A program made the position numbers and the translations under genes. Source: AWTP1-13 sp963832445 (GTDB taxonomy: Bacteria > Pseudomonadota > Alphaproteobacteria > Rhizobiales > Hyphomicrobiaceae). Taken from it: a stretch of DNA of 64,000 nt. Positions within the stretch are counted from its first letter, which is position 1; each line of letters starts with the position of its first letter. Positions 45,493 to 54,163 of this stretch are shown piece by piece. Where the stretch lies: NCBI GenBank assembly GCA_963832445.1, contig CAWHUM010000010.1, positions 868,001-932,000 of the forward strand. The letters are read 5' to 3'. The notes beneath the pieces are model-generated. The model was not told where the DNA came from, did not search any database, and worked only from the letters and a program-made list of their open reading frames with translations.

Positions 45493-45608
45493 TCGCATCT
45501 CCTGCGAGGCAATGTGCCGCGCGTTTGTAATCTTAATAAGTAGTCACCCCAGCTTGGCAATTGCATCACGAGGCATTACGTGGCCTACTAACCGAATCGA
45601 TCACCGGG

Positions 45609-45634
45609 CTGCAGGCCGTGCGGAGGGCCTGCAG
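45609..45634. promoter_or_regulatory. Leader hairpin upstream of the NYN gene
   Basis: CTGCAGGCC at 45609-45617 pairs perfectly with GGCCTGCAG at 45626-45634 over an 8-base loop. The stem ends 23 bases before the ATG of the NYN-domain gene and would sit in its 5' leader if transcription starts in the AT-rich stretch near 45525-45545. It could terminate, protect or be cut by the RNase it precedes. Confidence 0.4.
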
Positions 45635-45657
45635 GCCATTGCTATTCGAGGCACCAA

Positions 45658-46311
45658 ATGCATTTTTATCCCTCCGAGCGCATGGCGCTGTTTGTTGACG
45701 GCGCCAACCTCTACGCCACTGCCAAGGCCCTGGGCTTTGACATCGACTACAAGCGCTTGCTGGCGCTGTTCCGCACCAAAGGTCAATTGGTGCGCGCGCT
45801 GTACTACACGGCGCTGGCCGAGGATCAGGAGTACTCCTCCATCAGGCCGCTGGTCGATTGGCTCGACTACAACGGCTACATGATGGTCACGAAGCCCACC
45901 AAGGAATTCACGGACTCCTTTGGGCGCCGCAAGATCAAGGGCAACATGGACATCGAACTCACAGTCGATGCCATGCGGCTGGTCGAGCATCTGGACCACG
46001 TGGTGCTCTTCACGGGCGACGGCGACTTCCGCGCCCTGGTCGCCGCCTTGCAGCAGCGCGGCCGGCGCGTCAGCGTAGTCTCGACGCTGCAAACGCAGCC
46101 GCCGATGGTGGCCGACGAATTGCGCCGCCAAGCCGATCAGTTCATCGACCTGGCCGACCTTGAGGACCAGATTTGCCGCGATCCGGCGACCCGCCCTGTC
46201 CGCGAGCCGCGCGAGCCAGGCCAGCGGCCAATTGGCCGGCGTGCCGCCGCGACGGCACCCGCCGCCTCCACACTGGATTTTCCCGACGAAGACGACGAAG
46301 GCCGCAGCTGA
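45658..46311 (+). CDS. LabA-like NYN-domain putative RNase
   Basis: A 217-residue cytosolic protein of the LabA/DUF88 NYN family. The metal-binding acidic residues are Asp14 (LFVDGANLYATA), the region around Asp98 (KGNMDIELTVDAM) and Asp121/Asp123 (FTGDGDFRALV). This family is common beside smpB, rpoZ and rsh in alphaproteobacteria, pointing to a role in RNA turnover, but no substrate is known. The C-terminal ~40 residues are a basic/Pro-rich tail. Preceded by a hairpin at 45609-45634. Confidence 0.85.
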   Translation: MHFYPSERMALFVDGANLYATAKALGFDIDYKRLLALFRTKGQLVRALYYTALAEDQEYSSIRPLVDWLDYNGYMMVTKPTKEFTDSFGRRKIKGNMDIELTVDAMRLVEHLDHVVLFTGDGDFRALVAALQQRGRRVSVVSTLQTQPPMVADELRRQADQFIDLADLEDQICRDPATRPVREPREPGQRPIGRRAAATAPAASTLDFPDEDDEGRS

Positions 46312-46356
46312 CGCTGGCTGGGCGCCGTGTGATCGGATGCAGCAGCGGGGCTCCTC

Positions 46357-47011
46357 ATGCAGGGGACAGCCGAAGCCCCGCGCGACTGTCGGCTTTGCCC
46401 GCGCCTTTTAGCGTTCCGCACCGCCAACCAGGCGAGCGAGCCTGCTTGGTTCAACGGTGCCGTTCCCTCGTTCGGTCGAGAGAAAGCCGATGACGCCCGG
46501 CTGCTGATCGTGGGTCTGGCGCCGGGCCTCAGAGGTGCCAATCGCACCGGCCGCCCGTTCACCGGCGACTACGCGGGCGACCTGCTGTACGAGACACTGC
46601 TCGCCTTCGGCTTTGCGCGCGGAAGCTATGAGGCGAGATGCGACGACGGCCTCGAGCTGGTGGATTGCGTCATCACCAACGCCGTCCGCTGCGTTCCCCC
46701 CGAGAACAAACCTACCCCGGCCGAGATCTGCGACCTGCCGGCCGTTCCTAACCCAGCGCATGGCTGCCATGCCGCAGCTTGCGGCCATCGTCGTGCTCGG
46801 GCGCATCGCACATGACAGCACGCTGGCCGCCCTTGGCATGCGCAAAGCGGGCTTCCCTTTCGCCCACGGCGCGCGCCACGACATCGGGCCAAAGCTGGCG
46901 CTGTTCGATAGCTTCCACTGCTCACGCTACAACACCAACACCGGCAGGCTGACGCCAGAGATGTTTCGCGCCGTGTTCGCCACGGTGCGGGGGCATCTCG
47001 GCAAGCCCTAG
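46357..47011 (+). pseudogene. Uracil-DNA glycosylase, family 5 (UDGb) type, one frameshift
   Basis: A base-excision repair enzyme. The Fe-S cysteines appear as CRLCPRLL near the start and in NAVRCVPPENKP and the following cysteine; the active-site motif is GLAPGLRGANRTGRPFTGDY, as in UDGb. The frame breaks near 46733 after AEIC; removing one base gives CRPFLTQRMAAMPQLAAIVV and runs through FHCSRYNTNTGRLTPEMF to the stop at 47011, for 217 residues. UDGb repairs uracil and also hypoxanthine and other deaminated bases. The start ATG at 46357 is reasonable but has no strong ribosome site. Confidence 0.82.
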
Positions 47012-47058
47012 CCGCCGCACCAGCGTGACGACGCGTCTCGGCGGCTGACAGTGCCGGG

Positions 47059-47631
47059 TCACACGCGGCCGCCCTTGCGCAGGTCGGAGCGGTCGATCAT
47101 GCCGAGCCAGGCGCACACCTCGCGGGCATGCGCATTGGGCGAGGGGATCGGATAGTAGATGCGCTCGATGCTGCCATCGCGGACGGCGAGCGTCAGGCGC
47201 TTCAGGTAGGTAACGCCGCCGGTTGCGAACGTCGGCAGTGCCAGCGCGCGCTGCAGAGCGAACTGCTCATCGCTCACGATCTCGAAGGGAAGCTTCAGCC
47301 GGTCCACCAGCTCGCGCTGATACGCGGTCGGCTGGGTGGAGAGCCCGAACACTGCCGCATCGACTTGCTGGAAGCCGGCATAGAGATCGCGGAAGCCTTG
47401 CGCCTGCGGGGTCGAACCGTGCGCGCCCGGGATGTCGTCCCAGTTGGGCGGATTGGGAAAGCCGGGCCTGCCGGTCCAGGGATAGCAATAGACGATCGCC
47501 ATGCCGGCGGTTCTGGCGAAGTTGACCTTGCTCCCGCCGGTCGCGGGCAGTGCGATATCGGGCATGCGCTGGCCGCGCTTGAGGTGTCGCGCCCCGCCAT
47601 CATCGACAGGAAGAGCGGCGGCAGGCGTCAT
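47059..47631 (-). CDS. Redoxin-like protein without catalytic cysteines (paralogue of the next gene)
   Basis: A 190-residue thioredoxin-fold peroxiredoxin relative, clearly paralogous to the 47628-48215 product (MPDIALPAT versus LPDIALPAT, WDDIPGA versus WDMIPGA, VFGLSTQ in both, GGVTYLKRL versus GGMTLIKRL). Where the neighbour has GCTPQTCAFRD, this one has GSTPQAQGFRD: both cysteines are replaced. It cannot do cysteine peroxidase chemistry in the usual way and may be a regulatory or structural partner. It starts inside the stop of its neighbour (ATGA overlap), so they are translated together. Confidence 0.8.
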   Translation of the reverse strand: MTPAAALPVDDGGARHLKRGQRMPDIALPATGGSKVNFARTAGMAIVYCYPWTGRPGFPNPPNWDDIPGAHGSTPQAQGFRDLYAGFQQVDAAVFGLSTQPTAYQRELVDRLKLPFEIVSDEQFALQRALALPTFATGGVTYLKRLTLAVRDGSIERIYYPIPSPNAHAREVCAWLGMIDRSDLRKGGRV

Positions 47632-48215
47632 GCGCGGCGGTACTTCTCGAGCCAGGCGAGCACGTCACCGGCATTCCGGTCGGGCGGGAAGACGGGATAG
47701 AACACCTTGGTTATCGCGCCGTCGTCGATGACGAGAGCGAGGCGCTTGATGAGCGTCATGCCGCCGACCTGCATGAGCGGCAGGCGCAGGGCGTTGCTCA
47801 AAGCCAGCTTCACATCCGACAGCAGTGGGAAGGGCAGGTGCAGGCGCTCGGCCGCCTCCTTCTGGTAGGCAGCGTCCTGCGTGGAGAGGCCGAACACGCG
47901 CGCCGCGCCTGCCGCGATCATGACCTTGTGCAGGTCGCGGAAGGCGCAGGTTTGCGGCGTGCACCCGCGCGCACCTGGGATCATGTCCCAGTCGGCGACG
48001 GGTGACGGCTGCCCGGGCACGCCGGTGCGGGGATAGGCGAACACCACGACGCGGCCGGGAACCTTGGCGAGCGAGACTTGTGTGCCGTCGGTGGCGGGCA
48101 GCGCGATGTCCGGCAATGCCATTCCAGCCAGGTGCTGTGCCGCGCCGTCGTCCTCGGGCGCGGGAATCTTCGACCAGTCGACCTCGAGCAGGTTGGGCTG
48201 GTTGGCGGAAACCAT
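47628..48215 (-). CDS. Peroxiredoxin/redoxin family protein
   Basis: A 195-residue thioredoxin-fold peroxiredoxin of the AhpC-TSA/Bcp-like group, expected to reduce peroxides. The peroxidatic and second cysteines are in GCTPQTCAFRD. The ATG at 48215 is chosen because it is followed by the family N-terminus and preceded by an Ala-rich stretch that is not; a frame to 48287 exists. First gene of a two-gene unit, followed by its cysteine-less paralogue. Confidence 0.83.
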   Translation of the reverse strand: MVSANQPNLLEVDWSKIPAPEDDGAAQHLAGMALPDIALPATDGTQVSLAKVPGRVVVFAYPRTGVPGQPSPVADWDMIPGARGCTPQTCAFRDLHKVMIAAGAARVFGLSTQDAAYQKEAAERLHLPFPLLSDVKLALSNALRLPLMQVGGMTLIKRLALVIDDGAITKVFYPVFPPDRNAGDVLAWLEKYRRA

Positions 48216-48231
48216 GGGGCGTGCCTCGAGC

Positions 48232-48981
48232 TCAGCGTTTGACGCGCAGATGGTACCTGCCCGCCACGCCAAAGCCAAAGCTTTCATAGAGCGCTGCGGC
48301 CCCTGTGTTTGCGCTCTCCACCTGCAGGTAGAGACGAGTGCAGCCCTGGGCGCCGACCCACGCGCCGATCGCCGACAGCACGGCCTGCGCGCAGCCCTGG
48401 CGGCGGGCGCTGGCGAGCGTTGCCATGCACTGCACGGAGGCGAGCGAACCGTCGGCGACAGACAGGCCGGAGCCGACTACGGCTCCGCCCCGCCGGCAGG
48501 CGAAGAAGCAGCGCTCGCGCGGCAGGCCGGCGAGGATGGCGGGTGCCACCTCGCGACGGTTGGGGGTGAGGCCCGAGAGATAGACGGCGAGCCATTCAGG
48601 CGTAGGCTCGCAGGACCACTCCACGTCTGCCGGCGCCTGGATCGAGACCCCGATGATGTCCTTAGCCATGGTCGCGTGCGGCTCGCCGCGCGCGTAGCCC
48701 ATGGCCTCGAGTCGTACGTCGAGATCGCCGGGCTCGCTCACCTCGGTGATGGTGAATTGGCAAGGTGCGCCCCTCGCCCGATAACCCTCCTCGACGTTGC
48801 GCACGGCCGCTTCGAGGCTGACGCCGTGGAAGGCCAGGGCGGAGACAGAATTGGCGCGCATCGAGCCACCGGAGGCGTAGCGCCACAGCCAGCCGTCGAC
48901 ATCGGCCGTCTCCAATGCCGGCCAGGATCGGACCGCCGCGGCCTCGATCTCGGCCAACTGTTCTCGGGAGGTCGAGCTCAC
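48232..48981 (-). CDS. GNAT-family N-acetyltransferase
   Basis: A 249-residue acetyltransferase. The C-terminal half is the GNAT fold, with the acetyl-CoA loop in SARRQGCAQAVL and the following LYLQVESANTGAAALYESFGF, a standard beta-bulge and alpha-4 region. The N-terminal ~120 residues form a less conserved half, so it may be a two-domain GNAT. Starts with GTG inside the smpB stop (four-base overlap), suggesting coupling. Substrate unknown. Confidence 0.85.
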   Translation of the reverse strand: MSSTSREQLAEIEAAAVRSWPALETADVDGWLWRYASGGSMRANSVSALAFHGVSLEAAVRNVEEGYRARGAPCQFTITEVSEPGDLDVRLEAMGYARGEPHATMAKDIIGVSIQAPADVEWSCEPTPEWLAVYLSGLTPNRREVAPAILAGLPRERCFFACRRGGAVVGSGLSVADGSLASVQCMATLASARRQGCAQAVLSAIGAWVGAQGCTRLYLQVESANTGAAALYESFGFGVAGRYHLRVKR

Positions 48982-49454
48982 CCCTTCTGCCGCATCAGCC
49001 GCGCCTTCTGGCGCTGCCAGTCGCGCTTGGCGGTATCCTCGCGCTTGTCGTGCAGCTTCTTGCCTGTCGCCAGCGCCAGCCTGAGCTTCGCGCGGCCGCG
49101 CGCGTTAAAGTAGAGCTCGAGCGGCACCATGGTCATGCCCTGGCGCTCCACCGCGATGCTGAGCTTGTGGATCTCGTTCTTGTGCAGCAGCAGGCGGCGC
49201 GGGCGGCGCGGGTTGTGCTGGAAGAAGGCCCCCGCCTTCTTGTACTCCGGGATGTACGCGTTGATGAGGAAGATGCCGCCCTTCTCGGCGCTGGCGTAGC
49301 TCTCCGCGATGTTGGCCTGGCCCGAGCGCAGCGACTTCACCTCGGTGCCGGTGAGCTCGATGCCGGCCTCCCAGGTGTCCTCGATGCGATACTCGAAGCG
49401 CGCCCGCCGGTTCTCCGCGACCGTCTTGCGGCCGTCGTCGTTCTTGGCCGCCAT
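48978..49454 (-). CDS. smpB: SsrA-binding protein SmpB
   Basis: A 158-residue RNA-binding protein that works with tmRNA to rescue stalled ribosomes. Marks: ENRRARFEYRIEDTWEAGIE, the GTEVKSLRSGQANIAESYA segment and the basic C-terminal tail (KKLHDKREDTAKRDWQRQK) that enters the ribosomal A site. No tmRNA gene is visible in the window. Follows dapA after about 24 bases on the same strand, as usual in this order. Confidence 0.96.
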   Translation of the reverse strand: MAAKNDDGRKTVAENRRARFEYRIEDTWEAGIELTGTEVKSLRSGQANIAESYASAEKGGIFLINAYIPEYKKAGAFFQHNPRRPRRLLLHKNEIHKLSIAVERQGMTMVPLELYFNARGRAKLRLALATGKKLHDKREDTAKRDWQRQKARLMRQKG

Positions 49455-49478
49455 GGCGCTGCCCGCTGGTCGGGCCGC

Positions 49479-50372
49479 CTACTCGGCGGCCTTCGCCTGC
49501 AACAGGCCAGTGCGGGCGAGCGCCTCGTCCACGGCCTTCTTGCTGGCCTCCGAGATGGGCGCCAACGGCAACCGGCACTCGGGCGAGTTGATCAGCCCCA
49601 AGCGGAACGCCGCGTACTTCACCGGCCCGGGGTTGGTCTCAACGAACAGCGCATCGTGCAGCGCCATCAGGCGGTCCTGCAAGGCGAGCGCGGTCTTGTA
49701 GTCGCCCTTGAGGCAGGCGGACTGGAAGTCGGAGCACAGACGCGGGGCCACGTTGGCAGTGACGGAGATGCAGCCGTGGCCGCCATGCGCCATGAAGCCG
49801 AGCGCCGTGCCGTCCTCGCCCGACAGCTGGACGAAATCGGTGCCGCAGGCGAGTCGCTGCTGGGTGACGCGCGCGACGTTGGCGGTCGCATCCTTGACGC
49901 CGGCCACGTTCTTGAGCTTGGCACAGCGCGCCATGGTCGCCACCTGGATGTCGACGATGGTGCGCACCGGCACGTTGTAGAGGAAGATCGGCAGATCGAC
50001 GGCGTCGCTGATCGCCTTGAAGTGCCTGTACAGACCTTCCTGCGTCGGCTTGTTGTAGTAGCCGGTGGAATGCAGCGTGGCATCCGCGCCGACCTTCTTG
50101 GCGTGACGGGTGAAGTCGATGGCCTCCTTGGTAGAGTTGGAGCCCGCGCCGGCGATGACGGGCACGCGCTTCCTGGCGACCTTCACGCACAGCTCCACGA
50201 CATGCTTGTGCTCGTCGTGGCTGAGCGTCGGGCTCTCGCCGGTGGTGCCGACCGGCACCAGCCCGTGGGTTCCCTCCGCAATCTGCCAATCAACCAGCTT
50301 CTCGAATGCCTTCTCGTCGACCGCGCCGCCGCTGAACGGCGTTATCAACGCTGTATACGAACCCCTGAACAT
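49479..50372 (-). CDS. dapA: 4-Hydroxy-tetrahydrodipicolinate synthase
   Basis: A 297-residue enzyme of the lysine/diaminopimelate pathway that joins pyruvate and aspartate semialdehyde. Contains GTTGESPTLSHDEH (substrate-binding loop), the tyrosine in LHSTGYYNKPTQEG and the Schiff-base lysine in KNVAGVKDATANV. The start at 50372 sits behind a GGGAGG site. Supplies diaminopimelate for peptidoglycan; first gene of the dapA-smpB-GNAT cluster on the minus strand. Confidence 0.95.
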   Translation of the reverse strand: MFRGSYTALITPFSGGAVDEKAFEKLVDWQIAEGTHGLVPVGTTGESPTLSHDEHKHVVELCVKVARKRVPVIAGAGSNSTKEAIDFTRHAKKVGADATLHSTGYYNKPTQEGLYRHFKAISDAVDLPIFLYNVPVRTIVDIQVATMARCAKLKNVAGVKDATANVARVTQQRLACGTDFVQLSGEDGTALGFMAHGGHGCISVTANVAPRLCSDFQSACLKGDYKTALALQDRLMALHDALFVETNPGPVKYAAFRLGLINSPECRLPLAPISEASKKAVDEALARTGLLQAKAAE

Positions 50373-50648
50373 GGGTCCTCCCAATCTGTGTGCGGGCCCT
50401 CAACCTGCGCCGCAGGCCGTCTAGCCATCTTGAACGCCGCCTACCCGCTTGCTAGCCTCGTCGAAAATCAACCAAGTGGCGCCAACGCCACACTCCGCTT
50501 GGTCGAACGACCATTATGCCGCCGCAGGTGAGACCCGGCAAGGTTAAGCCCACAACCTTGACGCCTTGGCCTTGCTGATGCCGCCTTTGGCGGGTCTTTC
50601 ACCAGTCGCGAATCGCGCCGGGAACACGATTCGACCGGAAGGGACTTG

Positions 50649-52901
50649 ATGCAAGCTCCTCTGAGGATTCTGGCCGCGCTCAGCCTCGTCTGCGCCGCGC
50701 TGACGGCGATTCCGACAGCTGCGCAGCAAGCACCCAAGAAAAAACCGCCGGTCAAGGGCGCCGTTACGGCGCCTCCAGCCAAGGTCGGAGCGCCGAAGCC
50801 GAACGACACCAAACAGAAGGCACCGGCGGACGCCCCCCAAACTGCGCCCGCGCCCCCTGCGCTGACCCTGTCACCCGAGGAGCAGCAGCACGTTGCGCGA
50901 TTTGACGCTGCCATCGCCCAAGTCCGCGACCATCCCTTGAGCGCGGGGGATGGCGCGCGCATCCGCGATGCCGTGAAGGCCATAACCGAGACCGAGCTGC
51001 CCAAGGGCAAGATCCTGCGCGACGCCATCAGCGACCAGGCCGGCCGCAAGCTGGTGGACTGGTTCCTCTATCGCGGCGGCTATGGCACCGCCGGCGAGAT
51101 CCGCGCTTTCATGGTGGCCAACCCGGCCTGGCCCGACCGCGAACGCCTCACGCAACGCGCGGAGGAGGCGCTGTTCAAGAGCACGGCCAGCCCGCGCGAG
51201 GTCAAGGCGTTCTTCGCCGACGCGGCGCCGACCACCGGCGTCGGGTTGGCAACGCTGGCCGCAGCGCTGGCCGCCGACAGTGATCAGGCCACGGCCAAGA
51301 CTCTCGCCGCCAAGGCGTGGGTCGGGTTCGACATTCCGGCTGTCCAGGAGGCGGCATTCCTCAAGAAGGTCGGACCGCTTCTGTCCGAAGCCGACCACAA
51401 GCGCCGTCTGGACGTCTTGCTGCTGAGCCCCAGCCGTTGGGCCAGCGAGCGTAGCGAGCGTGCGGCGGCCGTCCGCCGGGTCATTGCCCTTCTGCCGGAG
51501 CCGGAAAAGAAGAAGGCCGAGGCACGGCTCGCGGTATTCCTGAAATCCAAGAATTCCAACCAGCTCTTGAACAAGCTGCCGCCCCTGGCGCTCAAGACGG
51601 AATGGGGGCTGGCGATCCAGAAGGCGCAGGCGCTGCGCCGCCAGAACAAGAACGAGGAGGCCTGGAAGATCCTCCTCACCGAACCTGAGCCGACCTTGCA
51701 GGTGATGCCTGATGGCTGGTGGCAGGAGCGGCGCGCTGCCGCCTACTCTGCGCTGAAGGCCGGCAAGCCGAAGACCGCCTACGACCTCGTCCGCAATACT
51801 GGCCAGCTCTCGATCAACGCCTACAACAGCGCCCTGTTCATGGCCGGCTGGATCGCCCTGCGCCATCTGCATGATGCCAAGACGGCGCTCGGCCATTTCG
51901 AGGCCTTTACCAAGTCCGCCGACGGACCGCTCGGCCGGGCGCGCGCCAACTATTGGCTCGGCCGTACGCATGAGGCCTTGGGCGACCAGGCCAAGGCGAA
52001 AGAGAGCTACCAGGCGGCCTCGGCCTTCTCCGACACCTTCCACGGACAGTTGGCGCGTCTCAAGCTCGATCCGCAGGCGACTGCGATGAAGATCGTCCCT
52101 CCGGCCACACCCACGGCCGAGGAGGTCTCACGCTTCAACAACCTCGACGCGGTGCACGCCGCGGTGCTGGCGCACAAGGCCGACCTCGACCGGACGCTGG
52201 TGCGAGCGTTCCTCAGCCAGCTGCGGTTCCATCTCAACAGCGAGGCCGAGTTTGCCATGCTGGCGCGCTTGGCCGAGGCGCTGGGCGACACGCAAATGGC
52301 GATCCGCATTGCCAAGACCGGCATCGGGCGCGGCATGAACCTCATGTACTACGCCTATCCCATCCACCGCCTGCCCGCTTACACGCCGCTGCGGCAGCCG
52401 GTCGAGACGGCCTTCATCCTGGGGCTGGCCCGGCAGGAGAGCGAGTTCAACACCGGAGCGATGTCGGGAGCAGGCGCACGCGGCATTCTGCAGGTGATGC
52501 CGATGACGGCCCGGCACATCTGCCGCGACTACAAGCTCAAATGCGATATCACGCGCCTCATGAAGGACTCGGCCTACAACACCATGCTTGGCAGCGCCTA
52601 CGTCGCTGACCGGATGGCGGAGTTCAGCGGCTCCTATGTGCTGGCGCTGGCAAGCTACAACGCCGGCCCGGGCCGGGCGCGCGAGTGGATCAGCGAGTTC
52701 GGCGATCCGCGCCACGCCAAAGTCGACCCCATCGATTGGGTCCATCGCATTCCGCTGGAAGAGACGCGCGAGTACGTGCAGAAGGTGCTGTCCAACATTC
52801 AGGTCTACCGCGCGCGGCTGGGCGATGAGGCCAATGCTGTGCGGCTGCAAGCCGACCTGAAGCGTGCTTCGGTGACGGCTTCGAAGGCCGCGGAGAAGTA
52901 G
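50649..52901 (+). CDS. Lytic transglycosylase, Slt70-like
   Basis: A 750-residue periplasmic peptidoglycan-cleaving enzyme. A signal peptide (MQAPLRILAALSLVCAALTA to TAAQQ) is followed by a long Pro/Ala linker, a superhelical alpha-solenoid (about residues 90-580) and a C-terminal SLT domain. In the SLT domain the catalytic glutamate is in LARQESEFNTGAMSGAGARG and the rest of the goose-lysozyme-like site is LASYNAGPGRAREW. Length and layout match Slt70. It releases anhydromuropeptides. The ATG at 50649 is preferred to a TTG one codon upstream, with AAGGGA before it. Divergent from dapA. Confidence 0.93.
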   Translation: MQAPLRILAALSLVCAALTAIPTAAQQAPKKKPPVKGAVTAPPAKVGAPKPNDTKQKAPADAPQTAPAPPALTLSPEEQQHVARFDAAIAQVRDHPLSAGDGARIRDAVKAITETELPKGKILRDAISDQAGRKLVDWFLYRGGYGTAGEIRAFMVANPAWPDRERLTQRAEEALFKSTASPREVKAFFADAAPTTGVGLATLAAALAADSDQATAKTLAAKAWVGFDIPAVQEAAFLKKVGPLLSEADHKRRLDVLLLSPSRWASERSERAAAVRRVIALLPEPEKKKAEARLAVFLKSKNSNQLLNKLPPLALKTEWGLAIQKAQALRRQNKNEEAWKILLTEPEPTLQVMPDGWWQERRAAAYSALKAGKPKTAYDLVRNTGQLSINAYNSALFMAGWIALRHLHDAKTALGHFEAFTKSADGPLGRARANYWLGRTHEALGDQAKAKESYQAASAFSDTFHGQLARLKLDPQATAMKIVPPATPTAEEVSRFNNLDAVHAAVLAHKADLDRTLVRAFLSQLRFHLNSEAEFAMLARLAEALGDTQMAIRIAKTGIGRGMNLMYYAYPIHRLPAYTPLRQPVETAFILGLARQESEFNTGAMSGAGARGILQVMPMTARHICRDYKLKCDITRLMKDSAYNTMLGSAYVADRMAEFSGSYVLALASYNAGPGRAREWISEFGDPRHAKVDPIDWVHRIPLEETREYVQKVLSNIQVYRARLGDEANAVRLQADLKRASVTASKAAEK

Positions 52902-53033
52902 GCAGCGTCGGCAAGCGGGCAGCGACTTGCCATTGCACGCGGGCGTCAACAGCTGATTTTGCCCCCGCTATTGCAGGGGCTGGCGCTCCTTTAGTATTTC
53001 AGCATCCGGCTTCTAGATGAGGGATCATAGGCT

Positions 53034-53975
53034 TTGGCCGATACGGCGGCACGGCGAGCAACGCCCATGCAGAACTGGAGCGACATCCGCTTTACTTCGC
53101 GCGACGGCCTCAGGCTCTTCGCACGCCACTATGCCGTGCCGGGGTCGACGCGCCGGCCTCTCGTGTGCCTTGCCGGCCTCACGCGCAACGGACGCGACTT
53201 CCACGATCTCGCAACGGCGCTCGCCCGCCCCGATCGATCCGGCCGCGACGTCTACACCCTCGACAGCCGAGGCCGCGGAAACTCCGAGCACGACCGCGAC
53301 TGGAAGAACTATACCCTTCTCGTCGAGGTCAACGACGCGCTCGACTTCATGACCATGAAGGGCCTCAACGGCGCCGCCGTCATCGGCACGTCGCGCGGCG
53401 GGCTGCTCGCCATGATGATCGCAGTGCTGCGGCCCTCGGCCATCGGCGCGGTGGTGCTGAACGACATCGGCCCCGTGGTGGAGCGGGAAGGTCTGGCGCG
53501 CATCGTTGCTTATGTTGGGCGGATTCCGCTGCCTGCCGACTGGCGTTCGGCCGCCGAGATCGCGCACGACATGAACCAACGCCAGTTCACCGCCGTACCC
53601 GACGAGCAGTGGGCCGAGATTGCGCGCGCCTGGTTCAACGAGCAGAACGGTCTGCCCGCACCTGGTTACGATCCCAATCTTGCCAAGGCCCTATCGCTGA
53701 TGGAGGGGCCGATCCCGCACCTGTGGCCGCAGTTCGGGGCGCTGGCACAAGTGCCGGTGCTGGTGATCCGCGGGCAGAACTCCGATATCCTGAGCGAGGG
53801 GACCGTGGCCGAGATGCTCGCCCGGCACCCGCGGCTCAGCACACTGACCGTTCCGGGTCAGGGTCATGCCCCACTCCTCAAGGACGGCCCCACCATTGGC
53901 GCCGTCGCCGAGTTCCTGGCTGCTGCCGACGGCGAACCCCAAACTGCGGCGCGGCCCGTTCACGCGCTGGCGTGA
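53034..53975 (+). CDS. Alpha/beta-hydrolase fold protein
   Basis: A 313-residue cytosolic hydrolase. The nucleophile is the serine in IGTSRGGLLAMM, the acid is probably the aspartate in VIRGQNSDILS and the histidine is in VPGQGHAPLL. The oxyanion region is LAGLTRNGRDF. Reads from a TTG at 53034; the first ATG at 53067 gives a shorter but still complete domain and may be the real start. Substrate is not predictable from sequence. Confidence 0.85.
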   Translation: MADTAARRATPMQNWSDIRFTSRDGLRLFARHYAVPGSTRRPLVCLAGLTRNGRDFHDLATALARPDRSGRDVYTLDSRGRGNSEHDRDWKNYTLLVEVNDALDFMTMKGLNGAAVIGTSRGGLLAMMIAVLRPSAIGAVVLNDIGPVVEREGLARIVAYVGRIPLPADWRSAAEIAHDMNQRQFTAVPDEQWAEIARAWFNEQNGLPAPGYDPNLAKALSLMEGPIPHLWPQFGALAQVPVLVIRGQNSDILSEGTVAEMLARHPRLSTLTVPGQGHAPLLKDGPTIGAVAEFLAAADGEPQTAARPVHALA

Positions 53976-54163
53976 GCCGTTTCGCCGGTAATGCGTACCT
54001 CGAAGTGCGGACCAGTCGGTCAGGACGGGCCGCAACCCCTGCCAAATGCAGGCAAACACCGAGGCGGGCAGGGTACCGCCCCCCGAATTAAGGTTTGCAC
54101 ATAGTTAAGGTTGGCACCAAAGCGATCACGCCATAGCAAGGTCCTAGTTGGGGGGACCTTGTT

